In this document: positions 25,947-34,444 of the stretch, one piece after another | How positions within the stretch are numbered: the stretch's first letter is position 1 | Layout: each line of letters begins with the position of its first letter | NCBI RefSeq assembly: GCF_026342355.1 | Contig: NZ_JAPEMV010000002.1 | Location: forward strand, 434,001-498,000 | Direction of reading: 5' to 3' | DNA: 64,000 nucleotides | Source of the DNA: Streptomyces sp. NBC_00249 | GTDB lineage: Bacteria; Actinomycetota; Actinomycetes; Streptomycetales; Streptomycetaceae | Translations under genes and position numbers: made by a program | The notes under the pieces: model-generated | Seen by the model: the letters and a program-made list of their open reading frames with translations, nothing else | What the model was told of the DNA's origin: nothing | The model's database searches: none

Positions 25947-26827
25947 GGCAGCCTCCCGGCCCGGCCGGGATCGGTGAGCGGGCCGAACAGATCGCCGTCG
26001 CGGGCCAGCCGGGGCGGGATGTCATCGGCGAGGAACACCAGGTCGGAGGCGGTACGACAGCCCGCGACCTCCTCCCAGGAGACGGGGGCGGAGACGGTCG
26101 GCAGCTCCCGGGCGCGCAGGGTGTAGGGGGCGGCGGTGGTCTTGGCGGCGGCGTTCTGGCTGTGGTCGACGAAGACCTTGCCGGGGCGCAGCGCCTTCGC
26201 CATCCGGTGCACGACCAGCTCGGGAAGGGCGCGCTCGGCCTCCTGGGCGAGCGCCTTCGCGTACGCCGACACCCGCTCGGACGGGGTCGGCTCCAGGGCG
26301 ACGGCCAGGTGCAGGCCCTTGGAGCCGGAGGTCTTGGCGTAGGCCTCCAGGCCGTCGGCGGCGAGGCGCTCGCGCAGCCACAGCGCGGCGGCGCAGCACT
26401 CGACGGCGGTGGCGGGCGGGCCGGGGTCGAGGTCGAGGACGAGCCGGTCGGCGACGGCGGGGCTGTCGGCCCGCCACTGGGGGGTGTGGAACTCGACGAC
26501 CAGGTTGGCGGCCCACATCAGGGCCGGCATGTCGGAGATGATCACCTGCTGCGCGCGGGCTTCCTCGGAGCGGGGGACGGGCGTGGTCCTCACCCAGGCG
26601 GGGGTACCGGGCGGCGGGTTCTTGGTGAAGAACAGCTGGCCGTCGGGGCCGTCCGGATAGCGCAGGAAGGAGACCGGGCGGTCGTGGACGTGCGCGAGGA
26701 GGGCGGCCGCGACGGTGGCGTAGTAGTGCAGCACCTCGCCCTTGGTGAAGCCTGTCCGGGGATAGAGGACCTTGTCCAGGTTGCTGAGCGCGATGCGACG
26801 CCCCTCCACCATGGTGATCGGCGTCAT
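25943..26827 (-). CDS. LigD-type NHEJ polymerase/primase domain protein
   Basis: About 294 residues from the ATG at 26827. It is an archaeo-eukaryotic-primase-like PolDom: LSNLDKVLYPRTGFTKGEVL, MWAANLVVEFHTPQW, the catalytic acidic pair in RLVLDLDPGPPAT, KTSGSKGLHLAV, and APYTLRARELPTVSAPVSWE. It should add ribonucleotides or fill gaps at broken ends held by Ku. It forms a two-gene operon with the ligase. Only about 31 bp separate its start from the divergent Ku start, so each promoter must overlap the other gene or its leader. A start at 26929 would overlap the Ku coding sequence and is less likely. Confidence 0.93.
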   Translation of the reverse strand: MTPITMVEGRRIALSNLDKVLYPRTGFTKGEVLHYYATVAAALLAHVHDRPVSFLRYPDGPDGQLFFTKNPPPGTPAWVRTTPVPRSEEARAQQVIISDMPALMWAANLVVEFHTPQWRADSPAVADRLVLDLDPGPPATAVECCAAALWLRERLAADGLEAYAKTSGSKGLHLAVALEPTPSERVSAYAKALAQEAERALPELVVHRMAKALRPGKVFVDHSQNAAAKTTAAPYTLRARELPTVSAPVSWEEVAGCRTASDLVFLADDIPPRLARDGDLFGPLTDPGRAGRLP

Positions 26828-26858
26828 ACGATGAGATTGCCACGAATCAGGAGGAACC

Positions 26859-27938
26859 GTGCGATCCATTTGGAACGGGGCGATCTCCTTCGGCTTGGTC
26901 AGCATCCCGATCAAGCTCGTGAACGCCACCGAGAGCCACTCGATCTCCTTCCGCCAGATCCACCTGCCCGACGGCGGGCGGGTCCGCTACCGCAAGGTGT
27001 GCGAGCTGGACGGCGAGGAGGTGCCGGGCGACGAGATCGGCAAGGGGTACGAGGAGGCGGACGGGTCGATCATCCCGATCACGGACGAGGACCTGGCCCA
27101 GCTGCCGATCGCCACCGCGAAGACGATCGAGATCGTGTCCTTCGTACCCGCCGACGAGATCGATCCGCTCCAGATGGACGCCGCGTACTACCTCGCGGCG
27201 AACGGGGCCACGGCGGCCAAGCCGTACACGCTGCTCCGGGAGGCGCTCAAGCGGAGCCGGAAGGTCGCCATCGCCAAGTACGCGCTGCGGGGGCGGGAGC
27301 GGCTGGGCATGCTGCGGGTCGTCGACGACGTCATCGCCATGCACGGGCTGCTGTGGCCGGACGAGATCCGGGCGCCGGAAGGGGTGGCGCCGGAGGTGAC
27401 GGTGTCCGTACGGGAGGCCGAACTCGACCTGGCGGACGCGCTGATGGCGACCCTCGGGGAGGTGGAGATGGCCTCGCTGCACGACGACTACCGCGAAGCG
27501 GTCGAAGCGATGATCGCGGCGAAGGCGGGTGGGGCGTACGAGCCGGCGGAGGCGGTCGTGGAACCCGCCGGCGGGCAGGTGATCGACCTGATGGCGGCGC
27601 TGGAGAGCAGTGTGCGGGCGGCCAGGGCTTCGCGGGGCGGGGGGGCGGGGGGTGAGGCGGAGGTTACGCCGATCCGGAGGAAGGCGGGTGCGGGTGCGGC
27701 TGCCGCTGCGCCGAAGGCGGTGGGTGGGAAGAAGTCGACTGCGGCCGCGGGGGGCGCCAAGAAGCGGGCTACGAAGTCGACTTCGGCGTCGGGGGCGGGA
27801 ACGCGAGCGGGAGCGGGGGGTGCGTCCGCGAAGGCTGCCGGCGGGAAGTCGGCTGCCGCCAAGTCCACTTCGGCCGCTGCGAAGAAGGGTGCCTCGGCGG
27901 CGAAGAAGGCTGCGCCGCGCAAGCGGAGTTCGGCCTGA
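26859..27938 (+). CDS. ku: Ku protein with long Lys/Ala-rich tail
   Basis: The protein has 359 residues from a GTG with AGGAGG upstream. The Ku core (MRSIWNGAISFGLVSIPIKL, YRKVCELDGEEVPGDEIGKG, DAAYYLAANGATAAKPYTLL, KYALRGRERLGMLRVVDDVI) spans about 250 residues and makes the DNA-end ring. Residues about 260-359 are a histone H1-like tail of repeated AAKK/KSTSA words ending APRKRSSA, typical of actinomycete Ku and thought to help bind DNA. It recruits LigD-type enzymes, whose genes lie divergently next to it. Confidence 0.95.
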   Translation: MRSIWNGAISFGLVSIPIKLVNATESHSISFRQIHLPDGGRVRYRKVCELDGEEVPGDEIGKGYEEADGSIIPITDEDLAQLPIATAKTIEIVSFVPADEIDPLQMDAAYYLAANGATAAKPYTLLREALKRSRKVAIAKYALRGRERLGMLRVVDDVIAMHGLLWPDEIRAPEGVAPEVTVSVREAELDLADALMATLGEVEMASLHDDYREAVEAMIAAKAGGAYEPAEAVVEPAGGQVIDLMAALESSVRAARASRGGGAGGEAEVTPIRRKAGAGAAAAAPKAVGGKKSTAAAGGAKKRATKSTSASGAGTRAGAGGASAKAAGGKSAAAKSTSAAAKKGASAAKKAAPRKRSSA

Positions 27939-28012
27939 GGGGTGGGGTGGGGGCGGGGTGCCTGCGGCGCTGGTCCCCGCCCCGCCCTTCCTCCGTTCCC
28001 GCCTCAGACGCC

Positions 28013-28161
28013 GGCGCGGCTGAAAGGACCTGGGGCTCCGCCCCGGACCCCGCGCCTCAAACGCCGGCGGGGCTGGATGTGGCTGTCGTCGGCGCGGCTG
28101 AAAGGACCTGGGGCTCCGCCCCGGACCCCGCGCCTCAAACGCCGGCGGGGCTGGATGTGGC
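28013..28161. repeat. Two identical 71-bp direct repeats
   Basis: 28013-28083 and 28091-28161 are identical over 71 bp with a 7-bp spacer. Each unit contains GGGCTCCGCCCCGGACCCCG and CCTCAAACGCCGGCGGGGCT. They sit between the convergent ends of ku and the NERD gene. Related but divergent words in reverse orientation occur at 32165-32260, so this is a dispersed intergenic repeat family. Confidence 0.9.
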
Positions 28162-28166
28162 CGGCG

Positions 28167-28958
28167 TCAGGTCCATGTGGGGAGGGTGCGGGCCTGGGTG
28201 AAGAGGGCTTCTATGTCCGGGGGTTTGAGGGTGGAGGGTGTGGTGCGGAGGGTGGTGGTCGTCGGGGGGTGGAGGACGAGTATGTCGCGGACCGTCGGGG
28301 CCACTTCCACCCGGGAGGCGTCGTCCAGTGCCAGGACCGGGGTGACGGGGGTGGACAGGACCCGGGCGGCGTAGGCGGCCGCGCGGCGGATCCAGCGGGG
28401 GTCCGGGCGGGGTTCGGCGCGGCCCACCGTGAGCAGCAGATCGCCGATGCGGGCGCGCTGGCGGCGGCCCGGGACGGTGCGTACGGCGAACACGCCCGGC
28501 GGGCCGATCAGCAGGTGGTCGAGGAGGCCGAGCCCCGGGATCGGGACGTCGTGCAGGGTCCGCCAGTCGGCCGCCTCCAGGGCGTCCAGCTCGGCGCCCA
28601 CCCGCTGCCGCGCCTGGAGGTCCAGGCGCAGCCGGTGGCGGGCCCTGCTGCCCGGTGACCCGTACGCGAGCTCGCCGAGCAGCCCCTCGCCGGGGCGGTT
28701 CGGGGCCAGGTCCTGGTCGGGCGGCAGGACGAGGCGGCGCAGGTCGGCGGCGGTGGGGACGGGGGGCGGGCCGATGGTCCAGTCGCCGGTCAGGTACGGG
28801 CGCAGGACCCCCAGTACCGCTTCGCGCTGGTCGTCCGACAGGACGCTGATCCGGTTGGCCTGCCGGTCGTACCAGGCGACCGCCTGGCCGTCGGGCCGGT
28901 TGACGTACAGCCGGCCCCGGCCGGGCCGTCCGCTCGGAAGCACCTTGAGTCCGCGCAT
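28167..28958 (-). CDS. NERD-like protein with altered catalytic core
   Basis: The protein has 263 residues beginning MRGLKVLPSGRPGRGRLYVN. It shares with the AICE protein at 10148 the N-terminal module RLYVN-PDG-AVAW-DR, the linker DLAPNRPGEG and the NERD core LLDHLLIGPPGVFAVRT. Where NERD nucleases have Thr-Lys after the strand, this one has Thr-Val, so the catalytic lysine is missing and a binding or structural role is more likely. It converges on ku. Longer upstream starts would enter the divergent promoter region. Confidence 0.78.
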   Translation of the reverse strand: MRGLKVLPSGRPGRGRLYVNRPDGQAVAWYDRQANRISVLSDDQREAVLGVLRPYLTGDWTIGPPPVPTAADLRRLVLPPDQDLAPNRPGEGLLGELAYGSPGSRARHRLRLDLQARQRVGAELDALEAADWRTLHDVPIPGLGLLDHLLIGPPGVFAVRTVPGRRQRARIGDLLLTVGRAEPRPDPRWIRRAAAYAARVLSTPVTPVLALDDASRVEVAPTVRDILVLHPPTTTTLRTTPSTLKPPDIEALFTQARTLPTWT

Positions 28959-29153
28959 CGGCCTCACCCCCGCCGTCCATGGGAGCAGGCGGCGCCTGCG
29001 GGGGCAATCCCCCGGTTGTGTAACGACTTCGTCGGGTCGCTGCCGCCTTGCTGTTACAAGACCACCGCTGTACCGCAACGGCCGCCGCCTACCTTGGTGC
29101 CCGTCCGGATCCGCCGGACGCCGACCAGGTCGGTGTTTTTGCAAAGGAATCCC

Positions 29154-29747
29154 GTGGACACCGTCAGCCGCCGCACTCTCGTTCGCGCCACCGCCGTGAC
29201 CGCCTGCGCCGCCGGTCTGCTGGCGCTGCCCGCCGCCTCCGCGCTCGCCGACGGGGTGCCGGCCGCCTCCGGGACGCAGCGGACGCTGGTCAAGAGCGTC
29301 TCCCTGGCCGACGGCCGGTCGACCGCGAAGGTGTACCGGCTCGCGAAGGACGCCTACCAGGCGGACATCCTGCGCTCCGGCGCCACGGTGGCCACGCTGA
29401 CCAGCCGTGACGGTTTCACCGGCTTCGGCAGCACCGGCGAGCTGCACACCGCGCTGCTGCCGGACGGCCGGCTGTCCTCGTGGGTGGGCGACACCCTGCC
29501 CGGAGACGGTTCGGGTTCGCACGTGGTGGCCGGTGACGGTCACAAGACGGGCACCCGTGGCGGCGGGCAGGTCGTGCCCGCCGCGGACAAGGGTCCGGCG
29601 GGGACCGCCGAGACGCTGCGGCTGAGCACCCTGGCCGACGGGCCCGGTGACGGGATGCTGCTGCTCGCCGCGGGGGGCGGCATCGCGGCCGTCGGGGCCG
29701 CGGGGCTGGGCTTCGCGATGCTGCGGCGCGGGCGTACGGACGGCTGA
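29154..29747 (+). CDS. Exported protein with C-terminal membrane anchor
   Basis: The protein has 197 residues from a GTG preceded by AAAGGA. A twin-Arg-like signal peptide (VSRRTLVRATAVTACAAGLL, then ALPAASALA) is followed by a beta-rich domain (TLVKSVSLADGRSTAKVYRL, GATVATLTSRDGFTGFG), a Gly/Thr linker and a terminal membrane segment (LLLAAGGGIAAVGAAGLGFA) with RRGRTDG as positive stop. It is therefore secreted and membrane-anchored. No LPxTG sorting motif is visible. I do not recognise a function. Confidence 0.8.
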   Translation: MDTVSRRTLVRATAVTACAAGLLALPAASALADGVPAASGTQRTLVKSVSLADGRSTAKVYRLAKDAYQADILRSGATVATLTSRDGFTGFGSTGELHTALLPDGRLSSWVGDTLPGDGSGSHVVAGDGHKTGTRGGGQVVPAADKGPAGTAETLRLSTLADGPGDGMLLLAAGGGIAAVGAAGLGFAMLRRGRTDG

Positions 29748-29827
29748 CCGCGGGAGCGGGGAGACGGGCGTACGGGCAAAAGGTGCGTACCTCTGCATAA
29801 GGTTGACTGGAAGTCGACCGTCGGGAC

Positions 29828-30616
29828 GTGTGTGGAGGGGGCTGCGGCAGCGTGCGAGGGGCCTCCGGACGTGCGGGTGCGGGTGTGGGTGTGGGTGTGG
29901 TCGCCTTGCTGGCGTCCGTGCTGAGCGCGGGGTGCGGGAGCACCGGGTCGCTGGCTTCCGCCGGGCCCACGCCGACCGCGAGCGGGCCGCTGCACCTGTG
30001 GCCCGAGCGCCAGGGGGCGCAGGTGCCGCCCGCCGGTCCGGGGGGTGCGCCCCCGCAGTACGTACAGGGGCTGCCGCCGGTCTCCCACCAGGACGTGCAC
30101 GGAGTGGACCCGGTGGCGCTGGTGCAGGCGGAGCTGCGGGCGCATCCCGACATCTCCGTCGGCGCGGACGGGATGCCGCCCGAGACGGCCGCCGCGATCA
30201 GGGCGTGCGGGACCCCGGGGCAGGCGCCGGAGAAGTGCCCGGTGCTGCGTCCGTACTACCGGGACCTCACCGGGAACGGCAAGGACGACCTCGTCGTCGG
30301 CATCGAGTTCCCCGACAGGATGATGTCCGTACGGGCGTACACGGCGGACGAGGCGGGACGGCTGAACCGGATCATGGCGACCACGCAGACCGTCGTCGCG
30401 GTGGAGGTGGCCGGGCAGGACGTCATCCTGCGGGTGCCGAGCGGCAACCCCGGCTACGAGCTGATCACCGCCTGGTCCTGGGACGAGAAGCAGAAGACGA
30501 TGCTGCCGACGCGCGAGCAGATCGTACGGGTACCCGCGGCGGCACCGCCGACGCCGTCGGCACCGCCGGCACCGCCGCGGGCCAGTCCCGGAGCCAGTGG
30601 CGCGGGTGCGCCGTGA
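29828..30616 (+). CDS. Lipoprotein paired with a histidine kinase (CseA-like)
   Basis: The protein has about 262 residues and a lipobox-type end to the signal peptide (VVALLASVLSAGCGS; Cys about 36). The body has DPVALVQAELRAHPDISVG, LRPYYRDLTGNGKDDLVVGI, and VAGQDVILRVPSGNPGYELI, then a Pro/Ala-rich tail. Its organisation with the following kinase (GTGA overlap) recalls CseA, the lipoprotein that dampens the SigE/CseBC envelope-stress pathway. Neither a sigE nor a response-regulator gene is present here, so this is an analogue at best. Confidence 0.72.
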   Translation: MCGGGCGSVRGASGRAGAGVGVGVVALLASVLSAGCGSTGSLASAGPTPTASGPLHLWPERQGAQVPPAGPGGAPPQYVQGLPPVSHQDVHGVDPVALVQAELRAHPDISVGADGMPPETAAAIRACGTPGQAPEKCPVLRPYYRDLTGNGKDDLVVGIEFPDRMMSVRAYTADEAGRLNRIMATTQTVVAVEVAGQDVILRVPSGNPGYELITAWSWDEKQKTMLPTREQIVRVPAAAPPTPSAPPAPPRASPGASGAGAP

Positions 30617-31860
30617 GGCGGGTGCTGCCCGCGTGGACGGCGTCGCTGACCTGGAAGTCGGTGTGCTTCATCGTGGTGATGTGCTGCTCGCTGGCGGCGG
30701 TCCTGGGCGTGCTCGTGCACGCGGAGGTGACCCGGCAGACGGTGGCGACGGCCCGGGACAAGGCGCTCGGCAAGCTGCACGACGCCTCGCGCGCGTACGA
30801 GGCCGGGGAGGCCCTGCCGCCGGACTCGGGCATCGACCCGCCGGGGCTGCCGGAGGGGCTGCGGGCGCTGGCGGTGAGCGGGCAGCGCGGGACGGTCGTC
30901 GCGGAGTACCGGGGGCAGCCGCTGATGTGGGCGGCGGCCCCGGCGGACGGGCGGGCGCTGGCGACGGCCGTGGACTACGGGCAGAGCGCGCGGACCATCC
31001 GGGGGCTGGACAACGCGATCATCGGGTCCTCGGTGCTGGCCATCGGCGGGACGCTGCTGGTGGGGGCGTTCGCGGTCAGGCGGGTCACGCGGCGGCTGCA
31101 CCAGACGGCGACGGTGGCCCGGCGGATCACCCAGGGCGACCTGGACGCGCGGGTCGGCGACCCGCGCACGCGGGACGCTGCGCGACACCAGGACGAGGTG
31201 TCCACGGTCGCCGGTGCGCTGGACACGATGGCGGGGACGCTGCAGCGGAAGCTGCAGAGCGAGCAGAGGTTCACGGCGGACGTCGCGCACGAGCTGCGGA
31301 CGCCGCTGACGGGGTTGCAGGCGGCGTCGGAGCTCCTGCCGGAGGGGCGGCCGACGGAGCTGGTGCGGGAGCGGGTCCGGACGATGCGGCAGCTGACGGA
31401 GGACCTGCTGGAGATCTCGCGGCTGGACGCGGGGAGTGGGGTCGTGGAGACGGATCTGCACCAGCTGGAGCGGCTGGTGCGGAGGGTGGTGCGGGGGGTG
31501 GGGACCGGGGCCGGGGCCGGCCCGCTGGACACGGAGGTCGTGGTGGTGCGGGACGTGCACGTGGAGACGGACCGGCGGCGGCTGGAGCGGGTGCTGGGGA
31601 ATCTCGTCGCGAACGCGCACAAGCACGGGCGGGGGCCGGTGGTGGTGACGGTGGACGGGCCGGTGGTGACGGTACGGGACCACGGCGACGGGTACCCGGA
31701 GTACCTGCTGACGCAGGGGCCGCAGCGGTTCCGGAGCGGGGGGAAGGGGCACGGGCTGGGGCTGACGATCGCGGTGGGTCAGGCGGAGGCGATCGGGGCG
31801 CGGCTGGAGTTCCGCCGGGCGGAGGGGGGCGGGGCGTTGGCGGTGCTGACGCTTCCGTAG
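30613..31860 (+). CDS. Sensor histidine kinase (orphan)
   Basis: The protein has 415 residues from a GTG overlapping the lipoprotein stop. One helix (VCFIVVMCCSLAAVLGVLVH), a 100-residue extracytoplasmic sensor, a second helix (IIGSSVLAIGGTLLVGAFAV) and HAMP precede HisKA with FTADVAHELRTPLTGLQAAS (His about 226). HATPase N- and G-boxes follow (LGNLVANAHKHG, VTVRDHGDGYP, GHGLGLTIAVGQAEAIGARL). All catalytic motifs are present. No response regulator is adjacent, so its partner lies elsewhere. A 142-bp palindromic element begins 75 bp after its stop. Confidence 0.9.
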   Translation: MRRVLPAWTASLTWKSVCFIVVMCCSLAAVLGVLVHAEVTRQTVATARDKALGKLHDASRAYEAGEALPPDSGIDPPGLPEGLRALAVSGQRGTVVAEYRGQPLMWAAAPADGRALATAVDYGQSARTIRGLDNAIIGSSVLAIGGTLLVGAFAVRRVTRRLHQTATVARRITQGDLDARVGDPRTRDAARHQDEVSTVAGALDTMAGTLQRKLQSEQRFTADVAHELRTPLTGLQAASELLPEGRPTELVRERVRTMRQLTEDLLEISRLDAGSGVVETDLHQLERLVRRVVRGVGTGAGAGPLDTEVVVVRDVHVETDRRRLERVLGNLVANAHKHGRGPVVVTVDGPVVTVRDHGDGYPEYLLTQGPQRFRSGGKGHGLGLTIAVGQAEAIGARLEFRRAEGGGALAVLTLP

Positions 31861-31934
31861 GGCGTGGCCGTAGCCCTGGCCGGGTGGGGGTCGGGGGTGG
31901 CGGTTGCCCTGGCCTGGCGGGGCGGGGGTCGGGC

Positions 31935-32076
31935 GGGGTCGGGGACGGGGTGGGGTGCCGTCCGGGATAGGCATGATTTATGGCGCCCCCTCCGCAGCTT
32001 CGTCAGTACTGCGGTACCGCGCGCCAACAAATCACGTTTTACATCCCGGACGACACCCCACCCCGTCCCCGACCCC
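31935..32076 (+). repeat. 142-bp element with 34-bp terminal inverted repeats (copy A)
   Basis: The left end starts GGGGTCGGGGACGGGGTGGG and continues to CCGTCCGGGAT. The right end is its reverse complement with one mismatch in 34. The interior contains GGCATGATTTATGGCG and CAACAAATCACGTTTTACAT. A copy of the same length, in the opposite orientation, lies at 56685-56826. The two differ mainly in a 22-bp centre that forms a different hairpin in each. It could be a MITE-like non-autonomous element or a structured RNA. Confidence 0.88.
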
Positions 32077-32159
32077 TCACGTCTCCGATCCGGTCCAGGT
32101 TCCTTGATCCCGCGTGGGCCCCTGTCCCGGCTACGCCGGCCCAATCCAGCCCCGCCGCC

Positions 32160-32262
32160 ACATCCAGCCTCGCCGGCGATTGAGGCGCGGGGTCCGGGGC
32201 GGAGCCCAGGTCTGTGAGCCGCACCGGCCCCCATCCCGATTCAGCCCCGCCGGCGATTGAGG
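32160..32262. repeat. Dispersed intergenic repeat words
   Basis: Two copies of CGCCGGCGATTGAGGCG (near 32177 and 32248), the first followed by GGGTCCGGGGCGGAGCCCAG, are the reverse complement of the unit repeated at 28013-28161. No gene is seen between 31861 and 32332; the rest is palindromic GC-rich DNA. Confidence 0.65.
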
Positions 32263-32332
32263 CGGGAACGGTGGAAGGGTGGGGAGGGGCCTGCTCCGCG
32301 CAGCGGGGCGGACCGGTACCGCCCGGCCAGGG

Positions 32333-32599
32333 TTAGGGCTTGGGTTTGGTCCAGGGCCAGCGGGGGCGGGGTTTTTCGGCGGTCGGGGAGAAGGTGTACT
32401 TCCAGCCCTTCTGGAGGTGCAGCCGCTTCGAGTAGCCCGCCGGGACCCGTTCGTAGAGCAGGACGGTCGGGGGGCCGCCCTCCGGGGACGGGACCGGGAT
32501 CTCGTACCACTTCGGCGGGTGGCCGGTCGGGCCGACGAGGATCGGGAGGACCCGGCCGTCCATCGGGCCGCCCTCGAAGGGCGTCGGTTCGCTTCTCAC
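32333..32599 (-). CDS. Conserved-looking 88-residue hypothetical protein
   Basis: It begins MRSEPTPFEGGPMDGRVLPI and contains TGHPPKWYEIPVPSPEGG, YERVPAGYSKRLHLQKGWKY and a basic Trp/Pro tail (RPRWPWTKPKP). No membrane segment or catalytic motif is present. Its coherent composition and the absence of a competing frame support a real gene. It lies 11 bp from the TetR start-side neighbour block, pointing away from it. The function is unknown. Confidence 0.68.
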   Translation of the reverse strand: MRSEPTPFEGGPMDGRVLPILVGPTGHPPKWYEIPVPSPEGGPPTVLLYERVPAGYSKRLHLQKGWKYTFSPTAEKPRPRWPWTKPKP

Positions 32600-32609
32600 C
32601 CTTCCAGTG

Positions 32610-33323
32610 TCACAGCAGGTGCGCCGCCTCGGAGACCACGGGGATCACACGGCGGGCGAGGATCCCGACCGGGCCGTCGGCCGGTTCGAGGGCGAGCGCC
32701 GCCCGCGCGGCGGCGGCCGTCTCGGGGTCGGTGGCGGCGGTGGCGGTGAGGAGGGCGACGAACTGGTCGAGCAGCCAGTCGCGGAGGGAGTCGACCTCCG
32801 GCTGTTTGCCCTCGTCGATCCAGATCAGGGAGGCGGCCTCGACGGCGGTGATCCAGGTGCGGACCATCATGCGCAGTCGCGGTCCGGGGGCGGGGACCCC
32901 GAGGTGGAGGAGGATCGCTTCGGCGGCGGCGCGGCGGATGCCGTCGACGGTGGCGGTGGTGCGGGAGGTCTCGACGACGCTGCCGCCCTGGAGCAGGGCG
33001 GAGAAGCCGGTGTGGTGTTCGTCGACGAAGGCCAGGTAGCGGTCCAGGGCCCGGGAGAGGCGTCGGGTGAGGGGGCCCTGCTGGGGTTCGGCGAAGCAGA
33101 GTTCGAGGACGTCGGCCGCGGAGCGCAGGGCGGCTTCGTAGAGCTGCTGTTTGCCGCCCGGGAAGTAGCGGTAGACCAGCGGGCGCGAGACCCCGGCGGC
33201 CTCCGCGACGTCGTCGAGGGAGACCTCTTCGGGGGCCCGGTGCGCGAACAGCGACAGGGCGACGTCGAGGAGTTGGGCTCGCCGCTCCTCGACGCTCAGC
33301 CTGCGGTAGGCGCGTACGGTCAT
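32610..33323 (-). CDS. TetR-family transcriptional regulator
   Basis: The protein has 237 residues. The N-terminal HTH is classic: RRAQLLDVALSLFAHRAPEE, VSLDDVAEAAGVSRPLVYRY and FPGGKQQLYEAALRSA. A TetR_C-like ligand domain with SALLQGGSVVETSRTTAT and MMVRTWITAVEAASLIWIDE follows. The gene is immediately downstream of the AurF-like oxygenase gene (23 bp) on the same strand and probably represses that gene and perhaps the divergent diiron gene at 34445. It may sense a lipid or aromatic substrate of these oxygenases, but that is inference. Confidence 0.92.
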   Translation of the reverse strand: MTVRAYRRLSVEERRAQLLDVALSLFAHRAPEEVSLDDVAEAAGVSRPLVYRYFPGGKQQLYEAALRSAADVLELCFAEPQQGPLTRRLSRALDRYLAFVDEHHTGFSALLQGGSVVETSRTTATVDGIRRAAAEAILLHLGVPAPGPRLRMMVRTWITAVEAASLIWIDEGKQPEVDSLRDWLLDQFVALLTATAATDPETAAAARAALALEPADGPVGILARRVIPVVSEAAHLL

Positions 33324-33346
33324 GGCCGCAGCGTAGACGACGCTCC

Positions 33347-34276
33347 TTATGCGAGGAGGCCCGAGGCCTTCCACAGGCGGCGGCCGACGCCGCGCATGAC
33401 GCCGATGTCGTCGAGGAAGTCGGTGAGCCGTTTCGCGCCGGTCTGCATGACTTCGCGGCGGTGGCCGCTCGCCCTGACCTGGGCGACGGCCTCGCGCCGG
33501 TCGAGGCCGATGTTCTCGTAGACGGCCGGGTTGACGAAGGCCAGGGAGAAGACGCGGGCGGCCTCGCCGCAGCTGATCCGGGTGAGTTCGCGCTCCCAGC
33601 GCGGGGCGGTCAGCATCTGGCGGCGCAGTTCCTCGCGGGCGTAGCGGACGTGGCGGGCCTCCTCGATGACGTGGATGCGGGTGACTCCGCGTACGAGGGG
33701 CTGGATGCGCTCGTCGGGGAAGGTCAGGCGCTGCATCCAGTCGAGGATCTCCTCGCCGAGGAGGGTGCAGGCGAAGGAACCGGGGGTGGTGGAGACCGTC
33801 TTGAGGATCCGCCCGAGGTTGTGGTGGGCGCGGGAGACGGGGTATTCGGGGGCGCCGTGTTCGCGGATCATGCGGGCGAACATCATCGAGTGGCGGCATT
33901 CGTCGGCGATCTCGGTGAGCGCGTAGCGGACGTGGTTGCTGGTCAGGGACTTGTCGTAGATGTGGCGGACCAGCAGCTGCATGAGGATGATCTCGAACCA
34001 GACGCCGAGCGAGCCGAGCGCGGCCGCCTCGTGGCGGGAGAGTTCGATGCGCTGCTCCTCGCCCATCTTCTTCCACAGGGGGGTGTCGTAGAGGGAGAGC
34101 AGCTCGGGGGGCCAGTAGTACTTGCCCTCGATCGGCGGGGTGCCCCAGTCGAGTTCGGTGTCGGGGTCGAAGGAGTGTTTGGCGGAGGCTTCGAGCAGTC
34201 GCTCGGCGACCTGCTCGCGGTCCTTGAGCGGGCCGAGGGCGTCGCTCAGCGCGGCTCGTTCGGTCGCTGTGGTCAT
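33347..34276 (-). CDS. AurF-type diiron N-oxygenase-like protein
   Basis: About 309 residues from an ATG with GAGGTG upstream. Helical ferritin-like fold with iron-ligand patterns WFEIILMQLL, ALTEIADECRHSMMFARMI, LLGEEILDWMQ and IEEARHVRYAREELRR, as in AurF/CmlI-type amine oxygenases. These oxidise arylamines or related substrates using a diiron centre; the natural substrate here cannot be read from the sequence. It is divergent (168 bp) from a second diiron gene at 34445 and cotranscribed with TetR. Confidence 0.88.
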   Translation of the reverse strand: MTTATERAALSDALGPLKDREQVAERLLEASAKHSFDPDTELDWGTPPIEGKYYWPPELLSLYDTPLWKKMGEEQRIELSRHEAAALGSLGVWFEIILMQLLVRHIYDKSLTSNHVRYALTEIADECRHSMMFARMIREHGAPEYPVSRAHHNLGRILKTVSTTPGSFACTLLGEEILDWMQRLTFPDERIQPLVRGVTRIHVIEEARHVRYAREELRRQMLTAPRWERELTRISCGEAARVFSLAFVNPAVYENIGLDRREAVAQVRASGHRREVMQTGAKRLTDFLDDIGVMRGVGRRLWKASGLLA

Positions 34277-34444
34277 GGCGTCGGGCACCTCGTGGTCGGG
34301 TTACCTGCGGTCACCTCTTATGAGACTGCTTGTCAGCAAGGTCGTCAATCCCTCGCGCACGACTTGTTGACCGCGCGTCTACCAACGTGTGACGCTGCCA
34401 ACTGTCCAGTCCTGCACGGCAGTACGTGAGGCAAGGAGGCGTCA

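Noticed and set aside
28167..29798. Minus-strand protein of 543 residues
   Set aside because: The upstream half is antisense to the exported protein gene; the real gene starts at 28958.
31904..32107. Short frames conserved between the two 142-bp elements
   Set aside because: All frames are open in both copies and the centre is not codon-conserved; conservation is at DNA level.
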